Part shown: positions 1 through 6,041 of the stretch, piece by piece
Numbering within the stretch: position 1 is the stretch's first letter
Layout of the letters: every line of letters begins with the position of its first letter
Source of the DNA: Acidiferrobacteraceae bacterium
GTDB taxonomy: Bacteria; Pseudomonadota; Gammaproteobacteria; Arenicellales; UBA868
NCBI GenBank assembly: GCA_002721105.1
Contig: PBJL01000017.1
Coordinates: forward strand, 9,413 to 16,144
Reading direction: 5' to 3'
DNA length: 6,732 nucleotides
The notes under the pieces: model-generated
Told to the model about the DNA's origin: nothing
Database searches by the model: none
What the model saw: the letters and a program-made list of their open reading frames with translations, nothing else
Made by a program: the position numbers and the translations under genes

Positions 1-713
1 GGTTTTTGGCTATAGTCGAGGAGATCATCTGAAATTTGGAACGCTAATCCAATATTAAAACCATATGCCATGAGAGCGGCTTCAGATGCAGCATCAGCAG
101 CAGCAAGAATGGCAGCAAGCCGGGTTGCAGCCTGAAACAAACGCGCTGTTTTCCGCTCGACCGTAGCTAGGTAAGCTTGCTCATCAATTTCTGACGAATT
201 TGTATAATTTAGCTGCATTACTTCGCCTTCAGCTATAGCATTGGTAGTGGATGCCATCACTTCCATCACACGAAGCCGATTTACAGTTACCATCATTTCA
301 AATGAACGAGAGTAGATAAAGTCACCCACTAAGACGCTTACTGCGTTTCCCCATACTTCGTTGATAGTTTCTTTCCCTCGACGCAGTTGAGATTTATCTA
401 CTACATCATCGTGTATTAAGGTAGCGGTGTGGATAAGTTCGATTACAGCTGCTAGTGTAATGTGATCGGTTCCGCGATAGTTAAGCGCCTTTGTTGCAAG
501 CAAAAGAGTAATGGGGCGTAGTTTCTTCCCCCCTGCTGACACTAGATATGCTCCCATTTTTTGAATAATTTTTACATCTGATGATAGTTGCTCTACTATA
601 TGCCTCTCTACTGAGATCAGATCTTCAGATACCGGATTAGTGATTTCTACAAGGCTAACTGGCTTTTTTGGGATTGATGGTCGTTTTTGTTCAATAGCGT
701 ACAAATTTTTCAC
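1..713 (-). CDS. ispB: Octaprenyl (long-chain polyprenyl) diphosphate synthase, 3' end cut by window edge
   Basis: This is a trans-isoprenyl diphosphate synthase that adds isopentenyl diphosphate units to an allylic primer to make the ubiquinone/menaquinone side chain in the cytoplasm. The 237 visible residues include the substrate-binding GGKKLRP (61-67), the first aspartate-rich motif DDVVD (102-106, in the context LIHDDVVDKS), GDFIYSRSF (130-138), a KTARLF stretch (188-193) and the second aspartate motif DDLLD (229-233). Both Mg-diphosphate sites are therefore intact; roughly the last quarter of the family length lies beyond base 1. The GTG at 713 was chosen because a stop codon lies directly upstream in frame. 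It gives about 20 more N-terminal residues than E. coli IspB, so a later non-ATG start is possible, and the Shine-Dalgarno is weak. The divergent position next to rplU is the usual gammaproteobacterial arrangement and favours the IspB assignment over IspA or GGPP synthases. Product chain length cannot be read from the sequence. Confidence 0.93.
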   Translation of the reverse strand, partial: MKNLYAIEQKRPSIPKKPVSLVEITNPVSEDLISVERHIVEQLSSDVKIIQKMGAYLVSAGGKKLRPITLLLATKALNYRGTDHITLAAVIELIHTATLIHDDVVDKSQLRRGKETINEVWGNAVSVLVGDFIYSRSFEMMVTVNRLRVMEVMASTTNAIAEGEVMQLNYTNSSEIDEQAYLATVERKTARLFQAATRLAAILAAADAASEAALMAYGFNIGLAFQISDDLLDYSQK

Positions 714-746
714 CTATTCATTTCTTAAGTACTTTGTTTTGAGACT

Positions 747-775
747 ATCTTAGCCGACAATTTGACCGATGTCTG
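747..775 (-). promoter_or_regulatory. Possible sigma70 promoter for ispB
   Basis: On the minus strand, CAGACA (775-770) and TAAGAT (752-747) are separated by 17 bases, each matching four of six consensus positions. Spacing and position about 35 bases before the ispB start are right, but the match is weak. It overlaps the opposing rplU promoter. Confidence 0.3.
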
Positions 776-790
776 CGATTTTCATAGAAT
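762..790 (+). promoter_or_regulatory. sigma70 promoter of the rplU-rpmA transcript
   Basis: TTGACC (762-767) and TAGAAT (785-790) each match five of six consensus positions and are separated by the optimal 17 bases. Transcription would start near 797, leaving a leader of about 60 bases before rplU. No other plus-strand site in the ispB-rplU gap is comparable. Confidence 0.75.
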
Positions 791-860
791 TCCACGATCT
801 AAGGTTGTTTATGCCAATTAAAAAGCTATCTTGACGAGAGCTAATCTAGGAGCCAAAAAT

Positions 861-1172
861 ATGTATGCCGTACTTGAGACCGGTGGAAAACAGTACCGGG
901 TGAGCGTTGGTTCTAACCTGAAAGTTGAAAGACTCAAATGTTCTGTTGGCGAAACTGTTGATTTTGATCGTATTCTCTTACTTTCAGCTGATGAATCTGT
1001 AAAAGCAGGTGATCCGCTAATAAAAGGAGCTAGTGTGAAAGCAGAAGTCTTGGGTCATGGAAGGATGAAAAAGATCGAAATATTTAAGATGAAGCGTCGA
1101 AAAAAATATCGCCGTAAGCAAGGTCATCGCCAAGGATTTACTGAGCTTCGAATCACAGATATTATAACTTAA
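861..1172 (+). CDS. rplU: 50S ribosomal protein L21
   Basis: L21 is a small beta-barrel protein of the large ribosomal subunit that binds 23S rRNA. The 103-residue product equals the E. coli length. It begins with the family signature MYAVLETGGKQYRV and ends with the basic rRNA-binding stretch KMKRRKKYRRKQGHRQ followed by FTELRIT. The ATG at 861 is preceded by AGGAG (848-852) with 8 bases of spacing and matches the conserved MYAV N-terminus. A TTG 30 bases upstream is in frame but would add ten unconserved residues. rpmA starts 35 bases downstream, so the two form the standard L21-L27 transcription unit driven from the promoter at 762-790. Confidence 0.98.
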   Translation: MYAVLETGGKQYRVSVGSNLKVERLKCSVGETVDFDRILLLSADESVKAGDPLIKGASVKAEVLGHGRMKKIEIFKMKRRKKYRRKQGHRQGFTELRITDIIT

Positions 1173-1207
1173 TAATTGAAACTAGTTTTATTGCAGAGGC
1201 GTAAATC

Positions 1208-1468
1208 ATGGCACACAAAAAAGCTGGCGGTAGTTCAAGAAATGGACGAGATTCGCAATCCAAACGTTTAGGTGTCAAGCGTTATGCAGGTGAGTCTGTT
1301 AGTGCTGGTAATATATTGGTACGACAGCGTGGGACTAAATTTCATCCAGGTGAAAATGTTGGGATGGGGCGGGATTATACCTTGTTTGCTTTGAGTGCGG
1401 GAAAAGTTAGATTTAGTATTAAGGGGCCTAAGAGTAGAAAATGGGTTACTGTGGACGAAAATGTATAA
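1208..1468 (+). CDS. rpmA: 50S ribosomal protein L27
   Basis: L27 lies near the peptidyl transferase centre, and its flexible N-terminal tail reaches the tRNA acceptor ends. The 86-residue product (85 in E. coli) has the conserved [15 protein letters not shown] tail directly after the initiator Met, then [20 protein letters not shown] and [11 protein letters not shown]. There is no Firmicutes-type N-terminal extension that would require protease cleavage. The ATG has AGAGG (1195-1199) with 8 bases of spacing. It is co-transcribed with rplU and followed immediately by an intrinsic terminator. Confidence 0.98.
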   Translation: MAHKKAGGSSRNGRDSQSKRLGVKRYAGESVSAGNILVRQRGTKFHPGENVGMGRDYTLFALSAGKVRFSIKGPKSRKWVTVDENV

Positions 1469-1490
1469 ACAAAAAAGTCATTTACGTTAG

Positions 1491-1526
1491 AAGCCCTGCC
1501 AAAATACGCGGGGCTTTATTTTATTT
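1491..1526 (+). terminator. Rho-independent terminator after rpmA
   Basis: The arms AAGCCCTGC (1491-1499) and GCGGGGCTT (1508-1516) form a 9-bp stem with one G-U pair and an 8-base loop. The T-rich tract TTTATTTTATTT follows (1515-1526). It should end most rplU-rpmA transcripts. Only 25 bases remain before the obg start, so obg probably depends on readthrough or on a promoter inside rpmA. Confidence 0.85.
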
Positions 1527-1551
1527 AGCGCTATTCAGTAGGTTCAATTAA

Positions 1552-2571
1552 GTGAACTTTGTTGATGAGGCAATTATTAGTGTAAAGGGAGGTCGTGGTG
1601 GTGACGGATCGCAGAGTTTTCGTCGCGAAAAATTTCTCCCAAAAGGTGGCCCCGACGGCGGCAACGGCGGCAACGGCGGTGATGTTATATTGGTTGTTGA
1701 TACTCAAATAAATAATCTTTCCCTCTTTCGCTATGCGCGCGAATTTAGAGGAAAAAATGGCCAGCCAGGTTCCGGCAAAAATTGCACAGGAGCGAGAGGT
1801 TCAGACTGCGAAATAAGTGTACCGCCTGGCACTTTAGTTTTTGATGTCGGATCCAATGATTTCATCGCTGACATGGTTGGTGATAGCTATAGAGTTACTG
1901 TTGCTTATGGTGGCCAAGGCGGTCTCGGCAATGCTCACTTTAAATCGAGCACTAACCGAGCCCCAAGAAAGATAATTCCTGGAAATCTTGGAGAAGGAAG
2001 GGAATTACGGTTAGAGTTACAGGTTTTAGCAGATGTTGGACTATTGGGCCTGCCCAATGCAGGTAAATCTACCTTGCTTAGTTCGATATCAAACGCTAAG
2101 CCACTCGTGGGTAGTTATCCTTTTACCACACTCCATCCGCAGTTGGGTATTGCAGAATATCAGTTCGAGCGATTCACGGTTGCAGATATTCCAGGTCTAA
2201 TAAAAGGAGCCGCTATGGGCGTTGGATTGGGAACTCGATTTCTGCGGCATTTGAAAAGGACGCGCTTACTGCTTCACATATTAGATATAGGAAGTGTGGG
2301 GCCTAACGATGTTGTAGAAAATTGCAAGTCAATTGAATATGAGCTTGAAGCTTTTGATGAAAAATTGTCGACACTGCCTAGATGGCTCATACTAAATAAG
2401 TGTGATCTTCTTGAGAAGCGCGAAATCGCTATAATGGCTCAGGAGGTCAAAAACCAATTAGGTTGGACCGGGCCTATACATATCATCTCAGCACACACTA
2501 GAGATGGTTGTGACCGGTTGGTGGAAGATATTATGTCATATTTAAATTCAAAGAAAAGTGAATTGGTCTGA
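1552..2571 (+). CDS. obg: Obg-family GTPase (ObgE/CgtA)
   Basis: This essential GTPase binds the 50S subunit late in its assembly and is linked to ppGpp signalling. The 339-residue product has the glycine-rich Obg domain at about 1-159, including SFRREKF (22-28) and repeated GGN motifs at 32-43. The G domain follows: G1 GLPNAGKST (166-174), switch I YPFTTLHP (189-196), G3 DIPG (212-215), G4 NKCD (282-285) and G5 ISA (312-314). The start is GTG at 1552, with TAGG at 1539-1542, giving the conserved N-terminus MNFVDEA. The protein stops about ten residues after the G domain, whereas E. coli ObgE (390 residues) has a long acidic tail. The gene follows rpmA, as in most bacteria. It is preceded by a terminator and converges on rpsT. 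Confidence 0.97.
   Translation: MNFVDEAIISVKGGRGGDGSQSFRREKFLPKGGPDGGNGGNGGDVILVVDTQINNLSLFRYAREFRGKNGQPGSGKNCTGARGSDCEISVPPGTLVFDVGSNDFIADMVGDSYRVTVAYGGQGGLGNAHFKSSTNRAPRKIIPGNLGEGRELRLELQVLADVGLLGLPNAGKSTLLSSISNAKPLVGSYPFTTLHPQLGIAEYQFERFTVADIPGLIKGAAMGVGLGTRFLRHLKRTRLLLHILDIGSVGPNDVVENCKSIEYELEAFDEKLSTLPRWLILNKCDLLEKREIAIMAQEVKNQLGWTGPIHIISAHTRDGCDRLVEDIMSYLNSKKSELV
1654..1680 (+). repeat. Three tandem 9-base units in obg coding sequence
   Basis: Nearly identical units GACGGCGGC, AACGGCGGC and AACGGCGGT encode DGG-NGG-NGG (residues 35-43) in the glycine-rich Obg fold. E. coli has DGGDGGDGG at this place, so the repeat reflects a conserved protein motif. It is markedly richer in G and C than its surroundings. 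Confidence 0.8.
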
Positions 2572-2585
2572 GTCAGGGCACGTTG

Positions 2586-2612
2586 CTAGATAGTACATTT
2601 GAACTAATCTAG
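2586..2612. repeat. Imperfect inverted repeat downstream of obg
   Basis: CTAGATAGT (2586-2594) and ACTAATCTAG (2603-2612) pair over nine positions with one bulged A, around an 8-base loop. It lies 14 bases after the obg stop. No T-tract follows on the plus strand, so it is not a typical intrinsic terminator. It could protect the 3' end of the obg mRNA or be chance. Confidence 0.45.
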
Positions 2613-2618
2613 TAGCAG

Positions 2619-2664
2619 AAAAACTCTAAAAACCAGGATTTTCTACTTGATATAAAATCCCGGT
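2619..2664 (-). terminator. Rho-independent terminator of rpsT
   Basis: Read on the minus strand, ACCGGGATTTT (2664-2654) and AAAATCCTGGT (2642-2632) form an uninterrupted 11-bp stem with one G-U pair and an 11-base loop. TTTT (2631-2628) and TTTTT (2623-2619) follow. It lies 13 bases after the rpsT stop. The opposite reading carries an A-C mismatch and lacks a T-tract, so it acts mainly on rpsT. Confidence 0.85.
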
Positions 2665-2677
2665 ATTGGATTCAAAA

Positions 2678-2953
2678 CTATCCTGTGGAGGAACTAATAT
2701 TTTTTAGGCGTATATTGAGACGGCTCTTGAGGCGTGCTGCTTTGTTTGGATGATGTAATCCCTTGCGGGCTGCGACATCGATATGCGATGCAACTTTGCG
2801 ATACTCGCCGCGTGAGGCGTCAATATCATTATCTTCAGTCAATTTAAGGTATTTTTTTATCTGGGTTCGAACCTTTGCGCGTTGCGCCATATTACGCGCC
2901 CGGCTTCGACTTTCCTGACGTGCACGTTTTCGGGCCTGGGGAGAATTAGCCAA
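2678..2953 (-). CDS. rpsT: 30S ribosomal protein S20, TTG start
   Basis: S20 binds 16S rRNA as a bundle of alpha helices early in small-subunit assembly. The product has 91 residues (87 in E. coli), is strongly basic, begins MANSPQARKRARQ and contains the family motif KGLHHPNKAARLKSRL near the C-terminus. The initiation codon is TTG at 2953. It is supported by the conserved MAN start and by AAAAGG (2966-2961) with 7 bases of spacing; no ATG fits the family N-terminus. E. coli rpsT also starts with UUG, where the weak codon is needed for S20 to repress its own translation. The same feedback is likely here, by inference. The gene is monocistronic, with its own promoter and terminator. Confidence 0.96.
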   Translation of the reverse strand: MANSPQARKRARQESRSRARNMAQRAKVRTQIKKYLKLTEDNDIDASRGEYRKVASHIDVAARKGLHHPNKAARLKSRLNIRLKNISSSTG

Positions 2954-2993
2954 ATTTGTTCCTTTTAGTTTTTAACATTTGAACGAGGGCGTG

Positions 2994-3022
2994 ATTATTG
3001 TGATTTTAGGACATTATGTCAA
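2994..3022 (-). promoter_or_regulatory. Strong sigma70 promoter of rpsT
   Basis: On the minus strand, a perfect TTGACA (3022-3017) and AATAAT (2999-2994, five of six) are separated by 17 bases. The following bases CACGCCC are GC-rich, a discriminator type associated with negative stringent control of ribosomal promoters. That regulatory reading is inference. Confidence 0.8.
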
Positions 3023-3071
3023 TGTGTCGGTAGATAAACGAAGTGTATTGGACATTTAGATAGAGAAATTT

Positions 3072-4640
3072 ATGTCTTTGAGACTTTTTCGCTCTACAGC
3101 GCGCGTTAGTGCTATGACCGGCCTTTCGCGTATTACTGGATTAGGCCGAGATATTGCATTTGCACAGCTGTTAGGGGGCGGAATGTTCGCTGACGCATTC
3201 TTTGTAGCCTTTAGAATACCAAACTTTTTTCGTCGAATTTTTGCTGAAGGCGCCTTTTCATCAGCTTTTGTACCTGTTTATTCAGAATTTGAAACCGAGG
3301 GTGGTGATCTAAGGGCTAAGATATTTCTTGAGCTTATATTGGGTCGTTTATCCCTAATATTGCTTATCGTTACTGTAGCGGGTGTTCTTGGCGCCCCGAT
3401 ACTTGTCAATATACTAGCACCTGGCTTTCAAAACGATCCCTACAAATTTCAAACGACGGTCACCGCATTAAGATATACATTTCCCTACTTATTCTTTATT
3501 TCATTAGTTGCTATGGCTGGAGGTATACTCAATACACGTGATCGTTTTAGTATTCCAGCAATCACTCCAGCATTGTTGAATGTGTGTCTTGTCTTATCCA
3601 TAATTTTTTTCGTACCAATTTTTGAAAATCCAACAATTGCACTTAGTATCGGAGTTTTAATTGCTGGATTCATCCAATTGGGATTTCAATTACCATTCTT
3701 GCGCATGGAGGGTCGATTACCTTTACCAAGAATACGCGCTAATTTAGAAAAAGATAAAGTTGCGCAGGAAGGTGCAAAAAAGGTCTGGAATCTAATGCTC
3801 CCAGCATTGTTTGGGGTATCCGTTGCGCAGTTAAATGTTTTAATCAATACTATACTTGCTTCGTTTTTAGTGACAGGTAGCGTGTCATGGCTTTACTACT
3901 CGGATCGACTAATGGAATTCCCCTTGGGAGTCTTTGGAGTCGCTTTAGCTACAGTGACTCTCCCTGCTCTTGCAAGTCATCACAACAAGCAGGCTTCTAG
4001 GGAGTTTTCGGAAACCCTAGATTGGTCGTTACGATTGGCGTGTTTTATTGCGATACCCGCTTCGGTAGGCCTTGGAATATTAGCCCAACCTCTTATAATG
4101 GTATTTTTTCAATATGGAGAGTTCAACGCACTCGATACTACTATGGCAGCACGAAGTCTTGTGGCGTTTTCGTATGGGCTTTTCGCTTTCATACTTATTA
4201 AGGTTTTGGCTCCTGGATTTTTCGCTATAAAGGACACAAAAACGCCAGTAAAAGCTGGGGTGATAGCAGTTGTAGTCAATATCGTTTTTAGTCTAGCGCT
4301 AATTCAACCACTGCAACATGTAGGTCTTGCCCTTTCTACTTCAATTGCCGGTTATGCAAACGCAATACTTTTATTTTTCTGGTTACGAAAAAGAGCAATT
4401 TATGTGCCAATGAGGGGATGGTTAACGTACTTATGCCGAATTATGCTAGCAGTATTGGTAATGGGGTTTATTCTAGAATATTTTGGCAATCATCTTACTA
4501 ATTGGAATGAACTTAATATGTTATGGAGGGTAGTATCGATTATTCAATGGATAACAATTGGGACCGCTATTTATTTGCTTATGTTGTACTTTACTGGAGT
4601 TCGATTTTGGGAACTAATGCGGAAACCTGCAGGATATTAA
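3072..4640 (+). CDS. murJ: Lipid II flippase MurJ (MviN family)
   Basis: MurJ moves lipid II from the inner to the outer face of the cytoplasmic membrane for peptidoglycan synthesis. The 522-residue product (511 in E. coli) is hydrophobic throughout, consistent with the family's 14 membrane helices. Family signatures are visible: SRITGLGRD (19-27), DAFFVAFRIPNFFRRIFAEGAF near the N-terminus (41-62), ILNTRDRFSIPA (152-163), DRLMEFPLGVFGVAL (278-292) and KVLAPGFFA. Residues matching functionally important E. coli positions are kept: R20, R26, D41, R54, R279 and E282 correspond to R18, R24, D39, R52, R270 and E273. The ATG at 3072 has only a weak AGAGA ribosome site. It is divergent from rpsT, as in Pseudomonas. 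Its own promoter is unclear: the best candidate, AGGACA-17-TAGATA (3008-3036), is poor. Confidence 0.96.
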   Translation: MSLRLFRSTARVSAMTGLSRITGLGRDIAFAQLLGGGMFADAFFVAFRIPNFFRRIFAEGAFSSAFVPVYSEFETEGGDLRAKIFLELILGRLSLILLIVTVAGVLGAPILVNILAPGFQNDPYKFQTTVTALRYTFPYLFFISLVAMAGGILNTRDRFSIPAITPALLNVCLVLSIIFFVPIFENPTIALSIGVLIAGFIQLGFQLPFLRMEGRLPLPRIRANLEKDKVAQEGAKKVWNLMLPALFGVSVAQLNVLINTILASFLVTGSVSWLYYSDRLMEFPLGVFGVALATVTLPALASHHNKQASREFSETLDWSLRLACFIAIPASVGLGILAQPLIMVFFQYGEFNALDTTMAARSLVAFSYGLFAFILIKVLAPGFFAIKDTKTPVKAGVIAVVVNIVFSLALIQPLQHVGLALSTSIAGYANAILLFFWLRKRAIYVPMRGWLTYLCRIMLAVLVMGFILEYFGNHLTNWNELNMLWRVVSIIQWITIGTAIYLLMLYFTGVRFWELMRKPAGY

Positions 4641-4687
4641 GTGCGGATATGGAAACGTGCTCAGTACCTCAAATTGGAAACCCTGGA

Positions 4688-5059
4688 ATGGTTAGATTAT
4701 TCTGCTTATCGGAAGCACAAGCACTTCTGCCTGAGGTGCAAACACTAACCAAGCGAGCCTATAGTAAACTTGAACCCATTCAATCAAATTACCGCAGACT
4801 TTTATCCTGCGATCCGAGGAAGAAAAGTTTGGCAAAGGAATATGAAGATATAGTGCGTGGTTGGATCTCATATATGGAGCGATTAGGGCTTGTCGCGCTA
4901 TCCTTGTGGGAAGTCAAATTTGATACGGGCGATGGATACTTGTCATGGATATATCCAGAAATCAGAATAGCATATTTTGTTGACTCCGAGGATCCGATGC
5001 GAGTTAGACAAAGTTTATCTGATGTCATTGAGAAAATTGCCCCACACTGGGCATATTAG
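4688..5059 (+). CDS. DUF2203-like protein of unknown function
   Basis: The 123-residue product resembles the DUF2203 family, recognised from memory rather than a search. The N-terminus MVRLFCLSEAQALLPEV (1-17) matches the family pattern of a short strand followed by an 'EA.ALLPEV' helix. A charged helical region follows (about 18-67). The C-terminal half has the family-like series LWEVKF (73-78), GDGYLSWIYPE (81-91), IAYF (94-97) and a terminal R..L. There is no signal peptide or membrane segment and no known catalytic motif, so no function is proposed. The start at 4688 fits the family N-terminus and has GGAAA (4676-4680) with 7 bases of spacing. An in-frame ATG at 4649 would add 13 residues. 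The gene lies 47 bases after murJ and 40 before ribF, probably in one transcript. Confidence 0.75.
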   Translation: MVRLFCLSEAQALLPEVQTLTKRAYSKLEPIQSNYRRLLSCDPRKKSLAKEYEDIVRGWISYMERLGLVALSLWEVKFDTGDGYLSWIYPEIRIAYFVDSEDPMRVRQSLSDVIEKIAPHWAY

Positions 5060-5099
5060 AGAAAAAAATATTTGAATATTCATTTTGTCACCAAAAAGA

Positions 5100-6041
5100 A
5101 TGCAAATAATCCGAGGAATTCATACTGCAATACCTTATGTTGATGGGGCGGTTATTTCGATTGGAAACTATGATGGTATTCACTTAGGGCATAAGGCAAT
5201 TCTTCAGTCAGTAAGATCGCTTGCATCTGAATTATCCTTAGCTAGTACCATAATAACTTTTGAGCCATATCCTTGGGAGTTTTTTTCTGGGGAAAAGGCG
5301 GTGCCACGTTTAACAACTTTTCGAGAAAAAATCCAACTATTCGAGAAAGAGGGTATCGACAAAGTTTTATGTATTAAATTTAATGAAAGTTTTGCTAAGG
5401 TCCAACCTCAACAGTTCGTTAACAATTTTCTCGTAAAAAAACTCGGAGTTAAGTATCTAATACTAGGCAAAGATTTCCGGTTTGGAAAGGACAGAGCAGG
5501 ATCCATAGATCTGTTGCGCGAATTGGCACTAACGGCGGCTTTTCAGGTCAATGTTATTGATGAGTTAAAATATAAAGGGGAACGTGTAAGCAGTTCCGGT
5601 ATTCGATTGGCGCTTCAGAAAAAAGATCTAGGCTTAGCGAATACTCTGCTCGGAAGGCGATATTCTTTAAGTGGACGAGTAGCATATGGGGATCAGCGGG
5701 GCCGACAGTGGGGAATCCCAACGGCTAATATTCATTTAAAGCCGAATGATACGCCGCTGAGAGGTGTATTCGCTGTATTGGCAAAAGGAATGACAGATCG
5801 GACAGTAAAAGGCGTCGCAAATATTGGTACAAGACCTACAGTCTCAGGCCTGAAATTTCTTCTGGAAACACATTTTTTTGATTATCAAGGAGATGTCTAT
5901 GGGAAACGCATTCGAATAGAGTTTTGTGACTGGCTTCGAGATGAGCGCCAGTTTGACAACTCAGAGGATTTAACAAATCAAATTAAAAAAGATGTCGTTG
6001 ATGCGAGATCCTGGTTTAAGTCCAGAAAAATTGATGACTAA
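5100..6041 (+). CDS. ribF: Bifunctional riboflavin kinase / FAD synthetase
   Basis: RibF phosphorylates riboflavin to FMN and adenylylates FMN to FAD in the cytoplasm. The N-terminal nucleotidyltransferase domain shows GNYDGIHLGH (22-31, the HxGH-type ATP site), FEPYP (54-58), GKDFRFGKDRAGS (123-135) and SSSGIR (164-169). The C-terminal kinase domain shows GIPTAN (205-210), VANIGTRPTV (239-248) and ETHFFDY (256-262), which holds the likely catalytic Glu. From the ATG at 5100 the product is 313 residues, the same as E. coli, and begins MQIIRGIH against MKLIRGIH there. An in-frame TTG at 5085 would add five residues. Neither start has a clear Shine-Dalgarno, so translation may depend on the upstream gene. 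The 3' end overlaps lspA. Confidence 0.96.
   Translation: MQIIRGIHTAIPYVDGAVISIGNYDGIHLGHKAILQSVRSLASELSLASTIITFEPYPWEFFSGEKAVPRLTTFREKIQLFEKEGIDKVLCIKFNESFAKVQPQQFVNNFLVKKLGVKYLILGKDFRFGKDRAGSIDLLRELALTAAFQVNVIDELKYKGERVSSSGIRLALQKKDLGLANTLLGRRYSLSGRVAYGDQRGRQWGIPTANIHLKPNDTPLRGVFAVLAKGMTDRTVKGVANIGTRPTVSGLKFLLETHFFDYQGDVYGKRIRIEFCDWLRDERQFDNSEDLTNQIKKDVVDARSWFKSRKIDD

Noticed and set aside
831..860. In-frame TTG that would extend L21 by ten residues
   Set aside because: The conserved L21 N-terminus MYAV starts at 861 with AGGAG correctly spaced; the extension is not a family feature.
3485..3673. Minus-strand open frame of 62 codons within murJ
   Set aside because: It lies wholly inside a well-supported MurJ coding region, has no recognisable product and no clear ribosome site.
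4523..4687. Upstream extension of the DUF2203-like gene into murJ
   Set aside because: It overlaps the 3' end of murJ by over 100 bases in another frame. The family-like N-terminus begins at 4688, although the ATG at 4649 stays a possible alternative.
4789..5028. Minus-strand open frame of 79 codons opposite the DUF2203-like gene
   Set aside because: The plus-strand frame has family-like motifs; the reverse translation resembles no known protein and has no supporting signals.
5038..5053. Small hairpin TGCCC...GGGCA at the end of the DUF2203-like gene
   Set aside because: The stem is five pairs and no T-tract follows, so it is not a convincing terminator.
5992..6033. Upstream in-frame extension of lspA
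   Set aside because: It would lie inside ribF and add 14 unconserved hydrophilic residues; the ATG at 6034 gives the normal LspA length.
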